Below, piece after piece: positions 26,986 to 35,071 of a stretch of 39,103 nucleotides of DNA (its first letter is position 1; every line of letters starts with the position of its first letter). A program made the position numbers and the translations under genes. The DNA is from JBBIOU01 sp037443205 (GTDB lineage Bacteria; Bacteroidota; Bacteroidia; Flavobacteriales_D; UBA2798), in contig JBBIOU010000028.1 in NCBI GenBank assembly GCA_037443205.1, positions 1 through 39,103 on the forward strand. Direction: 5' to 3'. Under the pieces are notes generated by a model. That model had not been told where the DNA came from. It did not search any database and saw nothing but the letters and a program-made list of their open reading frames with translations.

Positions 26986-27174
26986 TTAATTCAGATAAAT
27001 ATAAAATTGTTTTAAAAAATTCTGGCTAACCGAGGCTTCTTCTCTTTGTATTTGTTCTGCAATAAGCCTGATTAATACATCAAGTTCCTCATCGGTATAT
27101 TGCTCCAGATTTTCGTAAGCAAAGCCGTAATAACGCGTGCTTTTAATGTAATTTATTTTTTCTTTTCGGCTCAT
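26986..27174 (-). CDS. Small hypothetical protein, 62 residues
   Basis: A short, charged, probably helical protein (KEKINYIKSTRYYGFAYENL then EQYTDEELDVLIRLIAEQIQREE). It has an ATG start, amphipathic helices and a clean frame in an otherwise empty stretch (26929-27294). There is no signal peptide. I cannot name a family. It could be a small regulator or an orphan; moderate confidence that it is expressed. The flanking 27175-27294 holds nothing I recognise. Confidence 0.45.
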   Translation of the reverse strand: MSRKEKINYIKSTRYYGFAYENLEQYTDEELDVLIRLIAEQIQREEASVSQNFLKQFYIYLN

Positions 27175-27294
27175 AACTTAGTATTTTATAATCTTATAAC
27201 GAATTATGTGCCAAAAAAGACTAAGTTTATTAAGATATGGACGCTATGAACAAGCAAGCGGTATAATTAAATTTTATTAACAATACTTTAATTA

Positions 27295-28044
27295 TCAAAT
27301 TACTCTTCTGATAAAAGCAAGTTGGTGTGTATAAGCATTAATTTCAACATTAAAAATACCATTTTCATCAATTTTATCTATTCTAACTTTTCCCGAAGCA
27401 TGAATGATATTATTGTCATGTAAAATTATTCCAACATGAGTGATGGCTCCCTGTTCGTTTTTAAAAAATGCCAAATCGCAAGGTAAAATATCTTTGAGTT
27501 CTACTTCCCTACCCTGCACTGCCTGTTGGTAAGCATCTCTTTTCAGTTTATAATTATTAAGAGCAAATACCATTTGTGTAAATCCCGAACAATCTATTCC
27601 CCAGGGTGTTTTTCCACCCCATAAATAAGGTGTATTCAGATAACTTAAAGCAGTAGTTATAATATTTCTTTCTCCGGCCATGTATTCGGTTTGTTCGTGT
27701 ATTTTCCATACTTTCCCGAAATTACTAAGTGTTCTGGATTTACTGAAGTTATAAAGTACACTGCCTCTAAGGGTTTTAATCGTTGTATTTTGATGAGTTA
27801 AAGTTTGCAATAATGTGCTTTGCCTGATTCCGTTTGTTTCGGAAATATCGGTTAATACGATTTGTTTTTTTTCTACCCAGGATTGGTATCCGTCAAAATC
27901 GGCACATACATAATACCAATGTTCGTTTTCGTCTAAAACCGTAAAGCTTTCGCCAAATAACAGCTGGTTTACCATTTCACTGCGATGCGCAGGTTCTTTT
28001 CTGCAGGGTATTAGCGATAATTCTACGTAACCTTTTTTTTGCAT
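27295..28044 (-). CDS. NlpC/P60 (C40) peptidoglycan endopeptidase with SH3-like N-terminus
   Basis: About 249 residues from ATG 28044, chosen because KKGYVELSLIPCRKEP is the usual opening; a longer frame upstream runs through the preceding gene. Residues about 5-65 form an SH3b-like domain. The catalytic domain has C152 in WGIDCSGFTQMVF, H203 in ITHVGIIL and H215 in IIHASGKVRID. The family (dipeptidyl-peptidase VI/YkfC-like) cleaves gamma-D-Glu-diamino acid bonds in peptidoglycan stem peptides. No signal peptide is seen, so it may act on recycled muropeptides in the cytoplasm. It starts 2 nt after the stop of the Imm17-like gene. Confidence 0.88.
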   Translation of the reverse strand: MQKKGYVELSLIPCRKEPAHRSEMVNQLLFGESFTVLDENEHWYYVCADFDGYQSWVEKKQIVLTDISETNGIRQSTLLQTLTHQNTTIKTLRGSVLYNFSKSRTLSNFGKVWKIHEQTEYMAGERNIITTALSYLNTPYLWGGKTPWGIDCSGFTQMVFALNNYKLKRDAYQQAVQGREVELKDILPCDLAFFKNEQGAITHVGIILHDNNIIHASGKVRIDKIDENGIFNVEINAYTHQLAFIRRVI

Positions 28045-28046
28045 AT

Positions 28047-28265
28047 TTATAATTCTTTTGTTAAAATACCATATATACCGGTGCATATCATTAATATTCC
28101 AACCAGTGCATATATCCATCTATAGGCAGATTTACCGAATTTACGGGTAATAAAATTATCTGTTCTGTTTTCAAATAATACTTTCCAGTTAATAACAGAA
28201 GCAATGATTAAGAGCGAACCTGCCAAAAAAATAATTACCAGTGCAACAATGTTTTTATTTTCCAT
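28047..28265 (-). CDS. Small two-helix membrane protein, Imm17-like
   Basis: A 72-residue protein with two transmembrane helices (about residues 5-28 and 47-69). The pattern ASVINWKVLFENRTDNFITRKFG then IYALVGILMICTGIYGI resembles the immunity 17 family: small Bacteroidota proteins with an NW...FF.NR...RxxG...Y..LG signature. No polymorphic toxin is adjacent; its neighbours are rlmD (3 nt upstream) and an NlpC/P60 hydrolase (2 nt downstream), so a real immunity role is not supported by context. Family assignment by eye only. Confidence 0.65.
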   Translation of the reverse strand: MENKNIVALVIIFLAGSLLIIASVINWKVLFENRTDNFITRKFGKSAYRWIYALVGILMICTGIYGILTKEL

Positions 28266-28268
28266 AAA

Positions 28269-29684
28269 CTATTTCTTTTCCAATAATACGATATTTTCTA
28301 CATGATGTGTATGCGGAAACATATCTACAGGCTGTATTTTAGAAATAAAGTAAACATCTTTCATCAGCGCTAAATCGCGCGCCTGAGTTTGCGGATTACA
28401 ACTCACATACACAATTTTATCGGGAGCAGCATTTAAAATAACCTTCACAACATCCTGATGCATTCCACTGCGTGGCGGGTCAGTAATAACAACATCCGGT
28501 TTGCCATGAGTATGAATAAAATCATCGGTAAGTATGTCTTTCATATCTCCGGCAAAAAACAAAGTATTAACGATGCCATTAATCTGCGAATTAATTTCTG
28601 CGTCTTTAACTGCGGCCGATACATATTCTAATCCGATTACTTTTTTACATTTTAGGGCAATAAAATTGGCAATAGTACCTGTTCCCGTGTAAAGATCATA
28701 AACCATTTCGTTGCCTGATAATGCAGCAAAATCACGTGTCAGCTTATAGAGTTGTAATGCCTGTTTGGAATTGGTTTGAAAAAAAGAATTAGCACTGATT
28801 CTAAAAGTCAATGATTCCATTTTTTCTTCCAAATATGGTAAGCCATAATACAAATTGACCGGTAAATCGGCATACGAGTCGTTGCGTTTATTATTTACAA
28901 TGTATTGCAGTGAAGTAATTTGCGGGAAGTTATTATTTAAAAATTCAAGTATTTTTATCTGATTGATTTCATCCTCTTTGCTATGACTATTAAATATTAC
29001 GATTACCATTAACTGATTGGTATTGGAAATTCTGACAACCAGATTACGCAATAAACCCGATTGCACTTTTAGATTGAAAAAAGAAATATTGTTGTTTAAG
29101 GCAAATGTGTACAGACTGTTTCTGATTTTGTTTTGAATATCATCCATCAACAGACATTGATGAATGGGCAAAATCTTATCAAACATGCCGGGTATATGAA
29201 AACCTAATGCCGGTGCAGGAATAATTTGCGGATTATTTAATTCTTCAGGTTTAAGCCATGCCGCATGCGAAAATGTAAACTCTAATTTATTACGATAATA
29301 ATATTCATCCGGTGCGGGCAAAATTTGCTCTATATTTTCAACACTCAGCTTACCGATACGTTCAAAGGCATCTATTACCTGTTTTTGTTTATACTGTAAC
29401 TGTGCGCTATAGCTCATGTGTTGCCATTTACAACCGCCACAATAGCCAAAATGCATACAAGGATGTGATTGTCTGTAGGGCGATGGTTTAATTTGTTTAA
29501 CAATTTCGGCTTCGAAAAACCGTTTGTTTTTTTTATATACCTTAATATCAACCACATCGCCAGGCACGCCTTGTTTTACAAAAAAAACTTTTCCGTCATG
29601 TTTGGCAACAGCTTTACCATCGGATGCTGCATCAATTATTTCAACATTTTCTAAAATAAATGATTCAATTCTTTTCCTTGCCAT
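28269..29684 (-). CDS. rlmD: 23S rRNA (uracil-C5)-methyltransferase RlmD/RumA type
   Basis: A 471-residue SAM-dependent RNA methyltransferase of the TrmA/RumA family. An N-terminal TRAM domain (about residues 8-65) is followed by a 4Fe-4S cluster motif C76-x5-C82-x2-C85 with a distal C177. The SAM pocket is YDLYTGTGTIANFIALKC, the DPPRSGMH block follows, and the catalytic nucleophile is C429 in VYVSCNPQTQARDL with the general base E463 in HHVENIVLL. It methylates U1939 or a related uridine; specificity among family members (RlmD/RlmCD) is not certain. It heads a minus-strand unit with the two small genes after it and is divergent from rocD. Confidence 0.93.
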   Translation of the reverse strand: MARKRIESFILENVEIIDAASDGKAVAKHDGKVFFVKQGVPGDVVDIKVYKKNKRFFEAEIVKQIKPSPYRQSHPCMHFGYCGGCKWQHMSYSAQLQYKQKQVIDAFERIGKLSVENIEQILPAPDEYYYRNKLEFTFSHAAWLKPEELNNPQIIPAPALGFHIPGMFDKILPIHQCLLMDDIQNKIRNSLYTFALNNNISFFNLKVQSGLLRNLVVRISNTNQLMVIVIFNSHSKEDEINQIKILEFLNNNFPQITSLQYIVNNKRNDSYADLPVNLYYGLPYLEEKMESLTFRISANSFFQTNSKQALQLYKLTRDFAALSGNEMVYDLYTGTGTIANFIALKCKKVIGLEYVSAAVKDAEINSQINGIVNTLFFAGDMKDILTDDFIHTHGKPDVVITDPPRSGMHQDVVKVILNAAPDKIVYVSCNPQTQARDLALMKDVYFISKIQPVDMFPHTHHVENIVLLEKK

Positions 29685-29707
29685 CAGGGCAAAAATAGTT
29701 ATATTTG
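29678..29707 (+). promoter_or_regulatory. Promoter of rocD, overlapping the rlmD start codon region
   Basis: TTG at 29678-29680, a 19-nt spacer and TATATTTG at 29700-29707 match the Bacteroidota promoter consensus. The predicted start of transcription is near 29714, giving a leader of about 20 nt. On the opposite strand TATTTTTG (29697-29690) is a possible -7 box for rlmD, though its -33 box is poor; the two promoters would overlap. Confidence 0.75.
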
Positions 29708-29735
29708 CAATAGCATATCAGTAAATAAAGTATTT

Positions 29736-30986
29736 ATGATCAGTGAAATGAAAGGAACCGAAAAAGCCCAACAATTAATTAATTTAGAAAACAAATACGG
29801 TGCACATAATTACCATCCGCTGCCTGTAGTACTCGAACGCGGAGAAGGCATATTTGTTTGGGATGTATCGGGTAAACAATATTATGATTTTCTATCTGCC
29901 TATTCAGCCGTTAATCAGGGACATTGTCATCCATACATTATACAGGCATTAAAACAACAGGCAGAAAAGCTCACGTTAACCTCACGTGCTTTTTATAACG
30001 ATGCTTTGGGTTTATTTGAACAATACGTAACCCGTTTATTTGGATATAATAAACTTTTGCCCATGAATACGGGTGCCGAAGCTGTAGAAACAGCCATAAA
30101 ACTTTGTCGCAAATGGGCATACGAAGTAAAAGGTATTGCACAAAATGAAGCAAAAATAGTTGTTTGCAACTCAAATTTTCATGGACGCACCACCACCATT
30201 GTATCGTTTTCTGATGATAAGGGTTCTAAAGACAACTTTGGTCCTTTTGCTGATGCCTTTATCAGCATTCCATACAACAACCCTGAAGCGCTGCAAAAGG
30301 TACTTGACACAAACAAAAACATAGCCGGTTTTTTAGTAGAGCCTATACAAGGCGAAGCCGGGGTTATAGTACCGGACGAAGGTTATTTAAAAAAAGCTGC
30401 AGAAATATGTAAACAATACCGGGTGTTATTTATTGCTGACGAAATACAAACCGGTATTGCGCGTACCGGTAAAATGCTTTGTTGCGACCACGAAAATGTT
30501 AAACCCGATATATTGATATTGGGTAAAGCCTTATCGGGAGGTGTGTATCCGGTAAGTGCCGTTTTAGCTGATGATGAAATAATGCTTACAATAAAACCCG
30601 GGCAACATGGTTCAACCTATGGCGGTAATCCGATTGCTGCCAAAGTTGCCATTGCAGCGCTCGAAGTAGTAATTAACGAACAACTGGCAGAAAATGCTCA
30701 GCGATTAGGCGAAATTTTCAGAAGCCATATACAACAACTTTGCTCAAAATATAATATCCTGAAGCTGGTTCGCGGAAAAGGTTTATTAAATGCCATCGTT
30801 ATAAACGATGGCCCCGAAAGCGATACGGCCTGGAATTTTTGTATTAAACTTGCTGAAAACGGCTTGCTGGCTAAACCTACCCATGGCAATATTATACGTT
30901 TAGCGCCACCTTTGGTAATAACCCAAACACAACTGATGGAATGTATTGCCATTATTGAAAAAACAGCGAACGAATTTAAATCATAA
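29736..30986 (+). CDS. rocD: Ornithine--oxo-acid aminotransferase
   Basis: A 416-residue class III PLP aminotransferase that converts ornithine and 2-oxoglutarate to glutamate semialdehyde and glutamate. The PLP lysine is K264 in ILGKALSGGVYPVSAV, the pyridine-N partner D235 in FIADEIQTG, and the GAEAVETAIKLCRKW helix (113-127) and NFHGRTTTIVSFS (147-159) are typical of ornithine aminotransferase. The GQHGSTYGGNPIAAKVA block near 290-306 further supports OAT over acetylornithine aminotransferase. It has its own promoter. The next gene starts 4 nt after its stop. Confidence 0.93.
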   Translation: MISEMKGTEKAQQLINLENKYGAHNYHPLPVVLERGEGIFVWDVSGKQYYDFLSAYSAVNQGHCHPYIIQALKQQAEKLTLTSRAFYNDALGLFEQYVTRLFGYNKLLPMNTGAEAVETAIKLCRKWAYEVKGIAQNEAKIVVCNSNFHGRTTTIVSFSDDKGSKDNFGPFADAFISIPYNNPEALQKVLDTNKNIAGFLVEPIQGEAGVIVPDEGYLKKAAEICKQYRVLFIADEIQTGIARTGKMLCCDHENVKPDILILGKALSGGVYPVSAVLADDEIMLTIKPGQHGSTYGGNPIAAKVAIAALEVVINEQLAENAQRLGEIFRSHIQQLCSKYNILKLVRGKGLLNAIVINDGPESDTAWNFCIKLAENGLLAKPTHGNIIRLAPPLVITQTQLMECIAIIEKTANEFKS

Positions 30987-30990
30987 TCAC

Positions 30991-31428
30991 ATGAGCATTT
31001 TTGATGAACTTAATCATACACCGGGTAACATTGCTTTTGCCCAATTATTTTTAAGATGGGTATTGGCTGTATTATTTTTTTTTCAAGCATACGATAAGTT
31101 ATTTGTATTAAAACCGAAACAAGTTGCCCAAACCCTTTCGGTGCATTATACTAAAAAAGGCATTCCCTTATCTTTTATATACTTTTCGGTAATTGTTTCG
31201 AGTATCGTTGAATTATCAGGTTCAATATTGCTGGCTTTGGGTTTGTTTAGCTGCTACCTTTATCCTGTTTTAGGTTTACATTTAGTATTGGTAGCCGTTG
31301 CTTTTGGTATTGCTAACCCCATGTGGGATAACAAATATTTTACCATGCGCTTTTTATGCTTAATTGCGCTTATGGTATTATCCGTTTATCCCGATGCATA
31401 TTCGTTGGATGCCTTACTCACAAAATAA
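30991..31428 (+). CDS. DoxX-like membrane protein
   Basis: About 145 residues from ATG 30991 (a longer in-frame reading upstream overlaps rocD and is not needed). Four hydrophobic segments: about residues 13-33, 55-78, 82-105 and 115-135. The first-helix pattern FLRWVLAVLFFFQAYDKLF matches DoxX/DoxD-type proteins, whose function is not firmly defined (roles in oxidative-stress or membrane redox complexes are proposed). Four nt after rocD, so probably co-transcribed. The MITE-like element begins 6 nt after its stop, and its hairpins may end this transcript. Confidence 0.75.
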   Translation: MSIFDELNHTPGNIAFAQLFLRWVLAVLFFFQAYDKLFVLKPKQVAQTLSVHYTKKGIPLSFIYFSVIVSSIVELSGSILLALGLFSCYLYPVLGLHLVLVAVAFGIANPMWDNKYFTMRFLCLIALMVLSVYPDAYSLDALLTK

Positions 31429-31434
31429 TACTCT

Positions 31435-31691
31435 AACCCAAAATTGTCATCAGCCACGCATGGCGCAGGCCTATGTATGTGGGCGGCATAGGGAACCCTG
31501 TTTTAGATTTTGTTGGAATTTCTTACACAAAAAGAGAAAATATTCCAAGAAATTCTTTACCCCACATTACGCATTAGCATGCGTAATGCTCGCCTGATGG
31601 CGGATAACCCAAATCCCTCCCCTTTGCCAAAGCACTCAGTCCGCCTCTGGCGGAAAATTTGAAATAAAATACCTAATGCTGAATTTGGGTT
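31435..31691 (+). mobile_element. MITE-like palindromic element, copy 2
   Basis: Bounded by AACCC at 31435 and GGGTT ending at 31691. It is a shorter inverted copy of 19684-19994: the left end reads CCCAAAATTGTCATCAGCC, the middle keeps TTCTTACACAAAAAGAG, the hairpin ATTACGCA/TGCGTAAT, the GGATAACCCAAATCCC block and CCGCC/GGCGG, and the right end reads AATGCTGAATTTGGGTT. No reading frame. It inserted immediately after the DoxX-like gene and abuts repeat copy A. Confidence 0.75.
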
Positions 31692-32210
31692 AAAAGCGCG
31701 TAAGCCTGACGCAAATGCGGGCGTGCGCATAGCGTGAATAAAAACTTTAGCAAATGCAGATGTAATGCATTTGCGTTAAGAAGTTTTTAGAGTGCGCTGA
31801 AGCTTATTTGCGTCTTGAACTTTTCTTTGTTACTTTCTTTTGTTTCCAAGACAAAAGAAAGTAAAATAAAAACAATCAATGTACTGTAATAACGTATCTA
31901 TTACTTTTCTTTCTTGACAAAGAAAAGTAACAAAAGAAGTCAAGGCTGATTTTCATTCCATATAATTTACTCGCAGCATTGCGACCCAAAGAGTGATTTC
32001 CTTGCTGCACGCTGCGGAACTTCTCTTTGGGTGCCCCGCATTCCGCTTCGTAAATTACATTCCATGAAAATAGGCCGGGTTATAATAAAAAAACAAATTT
32101 AGCACTACCCCGGATAGCTATCAGGGCAAAAAATCGTATGCACTGCTATGCGGGGTGAAAGGTGAAGGGGTTTAAGAGAAAAATAAAATTGTGAAAAACT
32201 TTTTTGGATT
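31692..32210 (+). repeat. ~520-bp hairpin-rich repeat, copy A (3' border of the rhs cassette array)
   Basis: Almost identical to 36604-37123 for the first ~390 bp and recognisably similar to the end (GGCAAAAAATCG, GTTTAAGAG and AACTTTTTTGGATT blocks). It contains four strong hairpins: 31740-31788 (AAAAACTT with inner GCAAATGCA), 31830-31864 (14-bp stem), 31901-31930 (TTACTTTTCTTT, 12-bp stem) and 31984-32032 (ACCCAAAGAG, 10-bp stem). No convincing coding frame. All copies have the same orientation. With the MITE-like element it accounts for the gene-free stretch 31429-32244. Confidence 0.85.
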
Positions 32211-32244
32211 GCACAGCAGAAAAACGGAAGGATTAACCCAACAA

Positions 32245-32745
32245 TTATAAGTTGCTCGTTATATCACTTGCTAAATCTTCCAAGTTTGCATAATCTGAAA
32301 GCTCATAGCTTTTAACCGTTTCCCCTTCTTTGTTATATACAATCAAATTGTTATTTCTAAGCAAGAAATCATATCGGGTTAGATTATCAATCTTTTTAAA
32401 CCGAATCCCTGATTGTTTTACTAATGTGTTACCATTATGTACTATGTATCGCTCAATTATAAGCAAAGTATCAAACGTCAGCGTGTTATGCTTTATTAGC
32501 TGATGAAAAACGATAAATTCATTTTTATTAACTTCAAAATACTGCAAAGTATCCCAAAAAGTATAATATACTGGACTTGTAATCTTTATACTATCGGCTA
32601 ACTGCCCATCTTTTAGTAAGTGAATTTGATATACAATGTTGTTGCTAAAAGGATATAATTTTTTGCTTACTTGGAATGATTGAGAAAAAACGCAATTTAA
32701 TGAGAGCAACCACAACACAGATGATATGATTTTAATCCTAATCAT
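32245..32745 (-). CDS. Secreted partner (possible immunity) protein of rhs cassette 1
   Basis: About 166 residues from ATG 32745, 5 nt after the rhs stop; a TTG at 32754 overlapping the rhs stop is an alternative. Residues 1-22 form a signal peptide (IRIKIISSVLWLLSLNCVFSQ). The mature part is beta-rich (FQVSKKLYPFSNNIVYQIHL; LLIIERYIVHNGN; YDFLLRNNNLIVYNKEG) with no family I recognise. Position directly after a toxin-tip rhs gene on the same strand, plus export, fits a periplasmic immunity protein, but this is inference from context only. Confidence 0.6.
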   Translation of the reverse strand: MIRIKIISSVLWLLSLNCVFSQSFQVSKKLYPFSNNIVYQIHLLKDGQLADSIKITSPVYYTFWDTLQYFEVNKNEFIVFHQLIKHNTLTFDTLLIIERYIVHNGNTLVKQSGIRFKKIDNLTRYDFLLRNNNLIVYNKEGETVKSYELSDYANLEDLASDITSNL

Positions 32746-32750
32746 ATTAT

Positions 32751-33695
32751 TCAATTTTTCCTTTTACCGTCTTTTCGATAAACATAATCAGTTCCTTTTG
32801 CCCCTGATGAATTTTTTACCTTTTCAACTTCACTTGCAGTATTTTGTGATTGAGTATCGGGAAAATCATAACCTAAGCTATTGTTAAATACCAATCGGGC
32901 TGCATCAAGTTTTTCTCCTCTTGTAGGCATATACGTGTTATCCCTTATATTTTTTAATCCCTTATAACCACTTTTTTCAGGAAAAGCAATATTATTCTTT
33001 TCTGCATAACCAATTACATCCATTGCTTGGTCATACTCATCTACAACATCATAAGCAAAAACGGATGATTTATTTCCTTGTTGAGCATAACCTACATTAC
33101 CGACTTCAAAATCGTATGCCCCACCGACTTCATTTACTGCAACTAATCTTCTATCATAACCTTGTAAATCTCCATCAGCAACAAGTACATTTACTACATC
33201 CTTACCTTTTTTTTCACTAGTTGCAAAATCATAATTTGTAACTCCGAGTGGTGTTTGATTAGTTTCCAATGCTGTTGTATTCGCGTTAATCTGTTCTTGT
33301 GTTGCGTAAAAATTTACGTTGTAAATTACATCACTCTTTTTGAGTACATCTAATTTTGCCCGGACTTCTTCCGTTCCGTTTTTGTATAACTCTTTCAACA
33401 TTTTCCTTGTTTCCTTGTTTGCAGGTTTAATTTTCCTTCCGTCCACATCAACATAATATAACGGATTGTTTGCAAAAGCTGCATAGGGAGAAATCCAAGG
33501 ATATTGCGATTCGAGAGGGTCGGGTCGCCATCTTTTTCCTGTTCTGGGGTCATATCCAAAATCCCCTAAGGTGTACCAATTTCCTGAACCTTTTACTTCA
33601 TCATTCTTTTCGTGAGAGCCGAACCCGTAGCGATACGACTCCGTGTACTGTGGGAGTAAAGTAGAAAATTGACTCGTATGGTTTTGGCGAAACAT
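32751..33695 (-). CDS. Truncated Rhs cassette 1: core fragment plus degenerate peptidase-like C-terminus
   Basis: 314 residues. Residues 21-86 are the Rhs core end (YRYGFGSHEKNDEVKGSGNW, DYDPRTGKRWRPDP-like block at 48-60, SPYAAFANNPLYYVDVDG at 69-86). Residues about 90-314 are a variable tip. Its LVAVNEVGGAYDFEVGNVGY (184-203) and FAYDVVDEYDQAM (213-225) follow the layout of zinc-peptidase-like Rhs tips (HExxH-AYQFE, then YDxxDE), but the HExxH position reads NEVGG, so metal binding is probably lost. The first 20 residues are not Rhs-like, marking a truncation point near 33635. There is no signal peptide or repeat region. Paired with the downstream secreted protein. Confidence 0.75.
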   Translation of the reverse strand: MFRQNHTSQFSTLLPQYTESYRYGFGSHEKNDEVKGSGNWYTLGDFGYDPRTGKRWRPDPLESQYPWISPYAAFANNPLYYVDVDGRKIKPANKETRKMLKELYKNGTEEVRAKLDVLKKSDVIYNVNFYATQEQINANTTALETNQTPLGVTNYDFATSEKKGKDVVNVLVADGDLQGYDRRLVAVNEVGGAYDFEVGNVGYAQQGNKSSVFAYDVVDEYDQAMDVIGYAEKNNIAFPEKSGYKGLKNIRDNTYMPTRGEKLDAARLVFNNSLGYDFPDTQSQNTASEVEKVKNSSGAKGTDYVYRKDGKRKN

Positions 33696-33808
33696 TCAGT
33701 TTTGACTCGTGAATTGTACCAAATATAAAGAAAAAAAGGAGTCAAAGACTACTCAGAATACTCCTGATTATCAGGATTGCAGTAAAGATTTTGAAAAAGA
33801 TGGCCTTT

Positions 33809-34455
33809 TTAACCTAAAGGATGGAACCGATTTATCAAAATTCGCTTTTCGTCATTGGAAGTGTGCCGATATTTTTGCGTGGTTGAAATCCATCGGTGGC
33901 CAGCCATCAGCTGCACCATTTCCAACGGATACTTTTTTTGTTGAGCCAATTTGAAATCACGCTATGCCGGATCGTACTTGGGTTCAGGTGGCAACCGGGA
34001 AACAAAATTTTGAATTGGTCCACCAAATAACCGACTTCTCCGGTTGTGATCGGATTTCCCCTAACACCTATGATTAATTTGTCGGTTTCGGTTTTCAGCA
34101 GCGAATTCCTGGACTCGTTTATGTAGCGATCAAAAATCCGGTATTGTTTCGGGTACATTTCCAAATGCCTACGCATTAAGTCCCTGCTTTCCTTCACAAA
34201 TATTTTTCCTTCGTCAAGATGAATATGCTGAACTTTCATATTGGCAATTTCACCGGATGAAAGCCCTTGATAAATTAAAAGTGAAATCACCGCCTGATTT
34301 TTCATTTTCAGATCAGGATACCGCTCCTCGCGGTTCATTAAAAGCTCCAGTTCAGTAGGTGAAAACAAATCCTGCTGTATAACCGATTTATTGCAGAAAA
34401 TCTTAGATCGTTTGAAAAATGGGATAAGAACGAAATAACCCTCAGACAGAATGTA
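33809..34455 (-). pseudogene. Tyrosine recombinase/integrase remnant with a frameshift
   Basis: An uninterrupted frame (34455 to 33907; first usable start is TTG 34368) encodes LFSPTELELLMNREERYP, then VISLLIYQGLSSGEIANMKVQHI (first catalytic Arg region) and NPSTIRHSVISNWLN (the HxxR-like box). It ends early at 33907, but shifting frame at the T7 tract 33933-33939 restores YPLEMVQLMAGHRWISTTQK and the catalytic Tyr (QKYRH), running to a stop at 33809. So the catalytic domain was complete before a one-base slip. The N-terminal SAM-like domain is missing or scrambled beyond a stop at 34456-34458. It sits between rhs cassettes 1 and 2 on the same strand. Confidence 0.8.
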
Positions 34456-34521
34456 TTAAGAAATTTGATTAACGCAATTTGGTCTATTGATGTCAGTTTT
34501 AATTAATGAAATGGTTTAACT

Positions 34522-35067
34522 TTAGCAATCCATACCTACATGCGGGCATGGATGTTTATAAAGTACGGTATCCAGTTTTATTATTCTACCGTTCGTTTCA
34601 ATTTTGTAATAAAAGTCGTCAACTACGATTTTATTTCCCAATCCCCCCTCACATGAATTTTTAATATCAAATACTTGGAACGAAAATATTGTTTGTTTTC
34701 CAAGTTCTAAAAACCTGTATTTTCCATAAAAACATGGCAAGCTACCTTTTTCATTATTTTTTAAATGTAAAAAATAAACAGAGTCCAAATGAACGCCATT
34801 CCGAGAAGTTAATATACCCTGATACATTGAATCATTCTTGTATCCGATAAAACTATGAAGTTTGATATCTGACTCTAAATCAAAATCTCTTTCAAATGAA
34901 TTAATCTTAACAGAGTCAAAAAGTATAGTTTCCGCTGGCGTGTTTAAATTAGAAATTTCACTTCTTTCTTTAACCGAAGTTCTTTTTTCGGAACAATTAT
35001 TTTCTTTGTTATTCCCGCAAGAGAAAATTAATAAACTTATAAAAAGTATGAAACATGTATTTCTCAT
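34522..35067 (-). CDS. Lipoprotein partner (possible immunity) of rhs cassette 2
   Basis: About 181 residues from ATG 35067, 4 nt after the rhs stop; an upstream in-frame extension lies inside the rhs gene. The N-terminus RNTCFILFISLLIFSCGNN is a lipoprotein signal with the lipidated C17 after LIFS. The mature region is charged at first, then beta-rich, with several Cys (NSCEGG; HPCPHVGMDC at the C-terminus). No known family is recognised. A lipid-anchored periplasmic protein translated directly behind a peptidase-like Rhs tip fits an immunity protein, by context only. Confidence 0.65.
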   Translation of the reverse strand: MRNTCFILFISLLIFSCGNNKENNCSEKRTSVKERSEISNLNTPAETILFDSVKINSFERDFDLESDIKLHSFIGYKNDSMYQGILTSRNGVHLDSVYFLHLKNNEKGSLPCFYGKYRFLELGKQTIFSFQVFDIKNSCEGGLGNKIVVDDFYYKIETNGRIIKLDTVLYKHPCPHVGMDC

Positions 35068-35071
35068 ATAA

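Noticed and set aside
31364..31597. Plus-strand 77-codon frame after the DoxX-like gene
   Set aside because: It runs from inside the DoxX-like gene into the MITE-like element and has no protein-like composition.
33709..33954. Plus-strand 81-codon frame next to rhs cassette 1
   Set aside because: It is the antisense shadow of the frameshifted 3' end of the tyrosine recombinase, whose minus-strand translation gives the family motifs.
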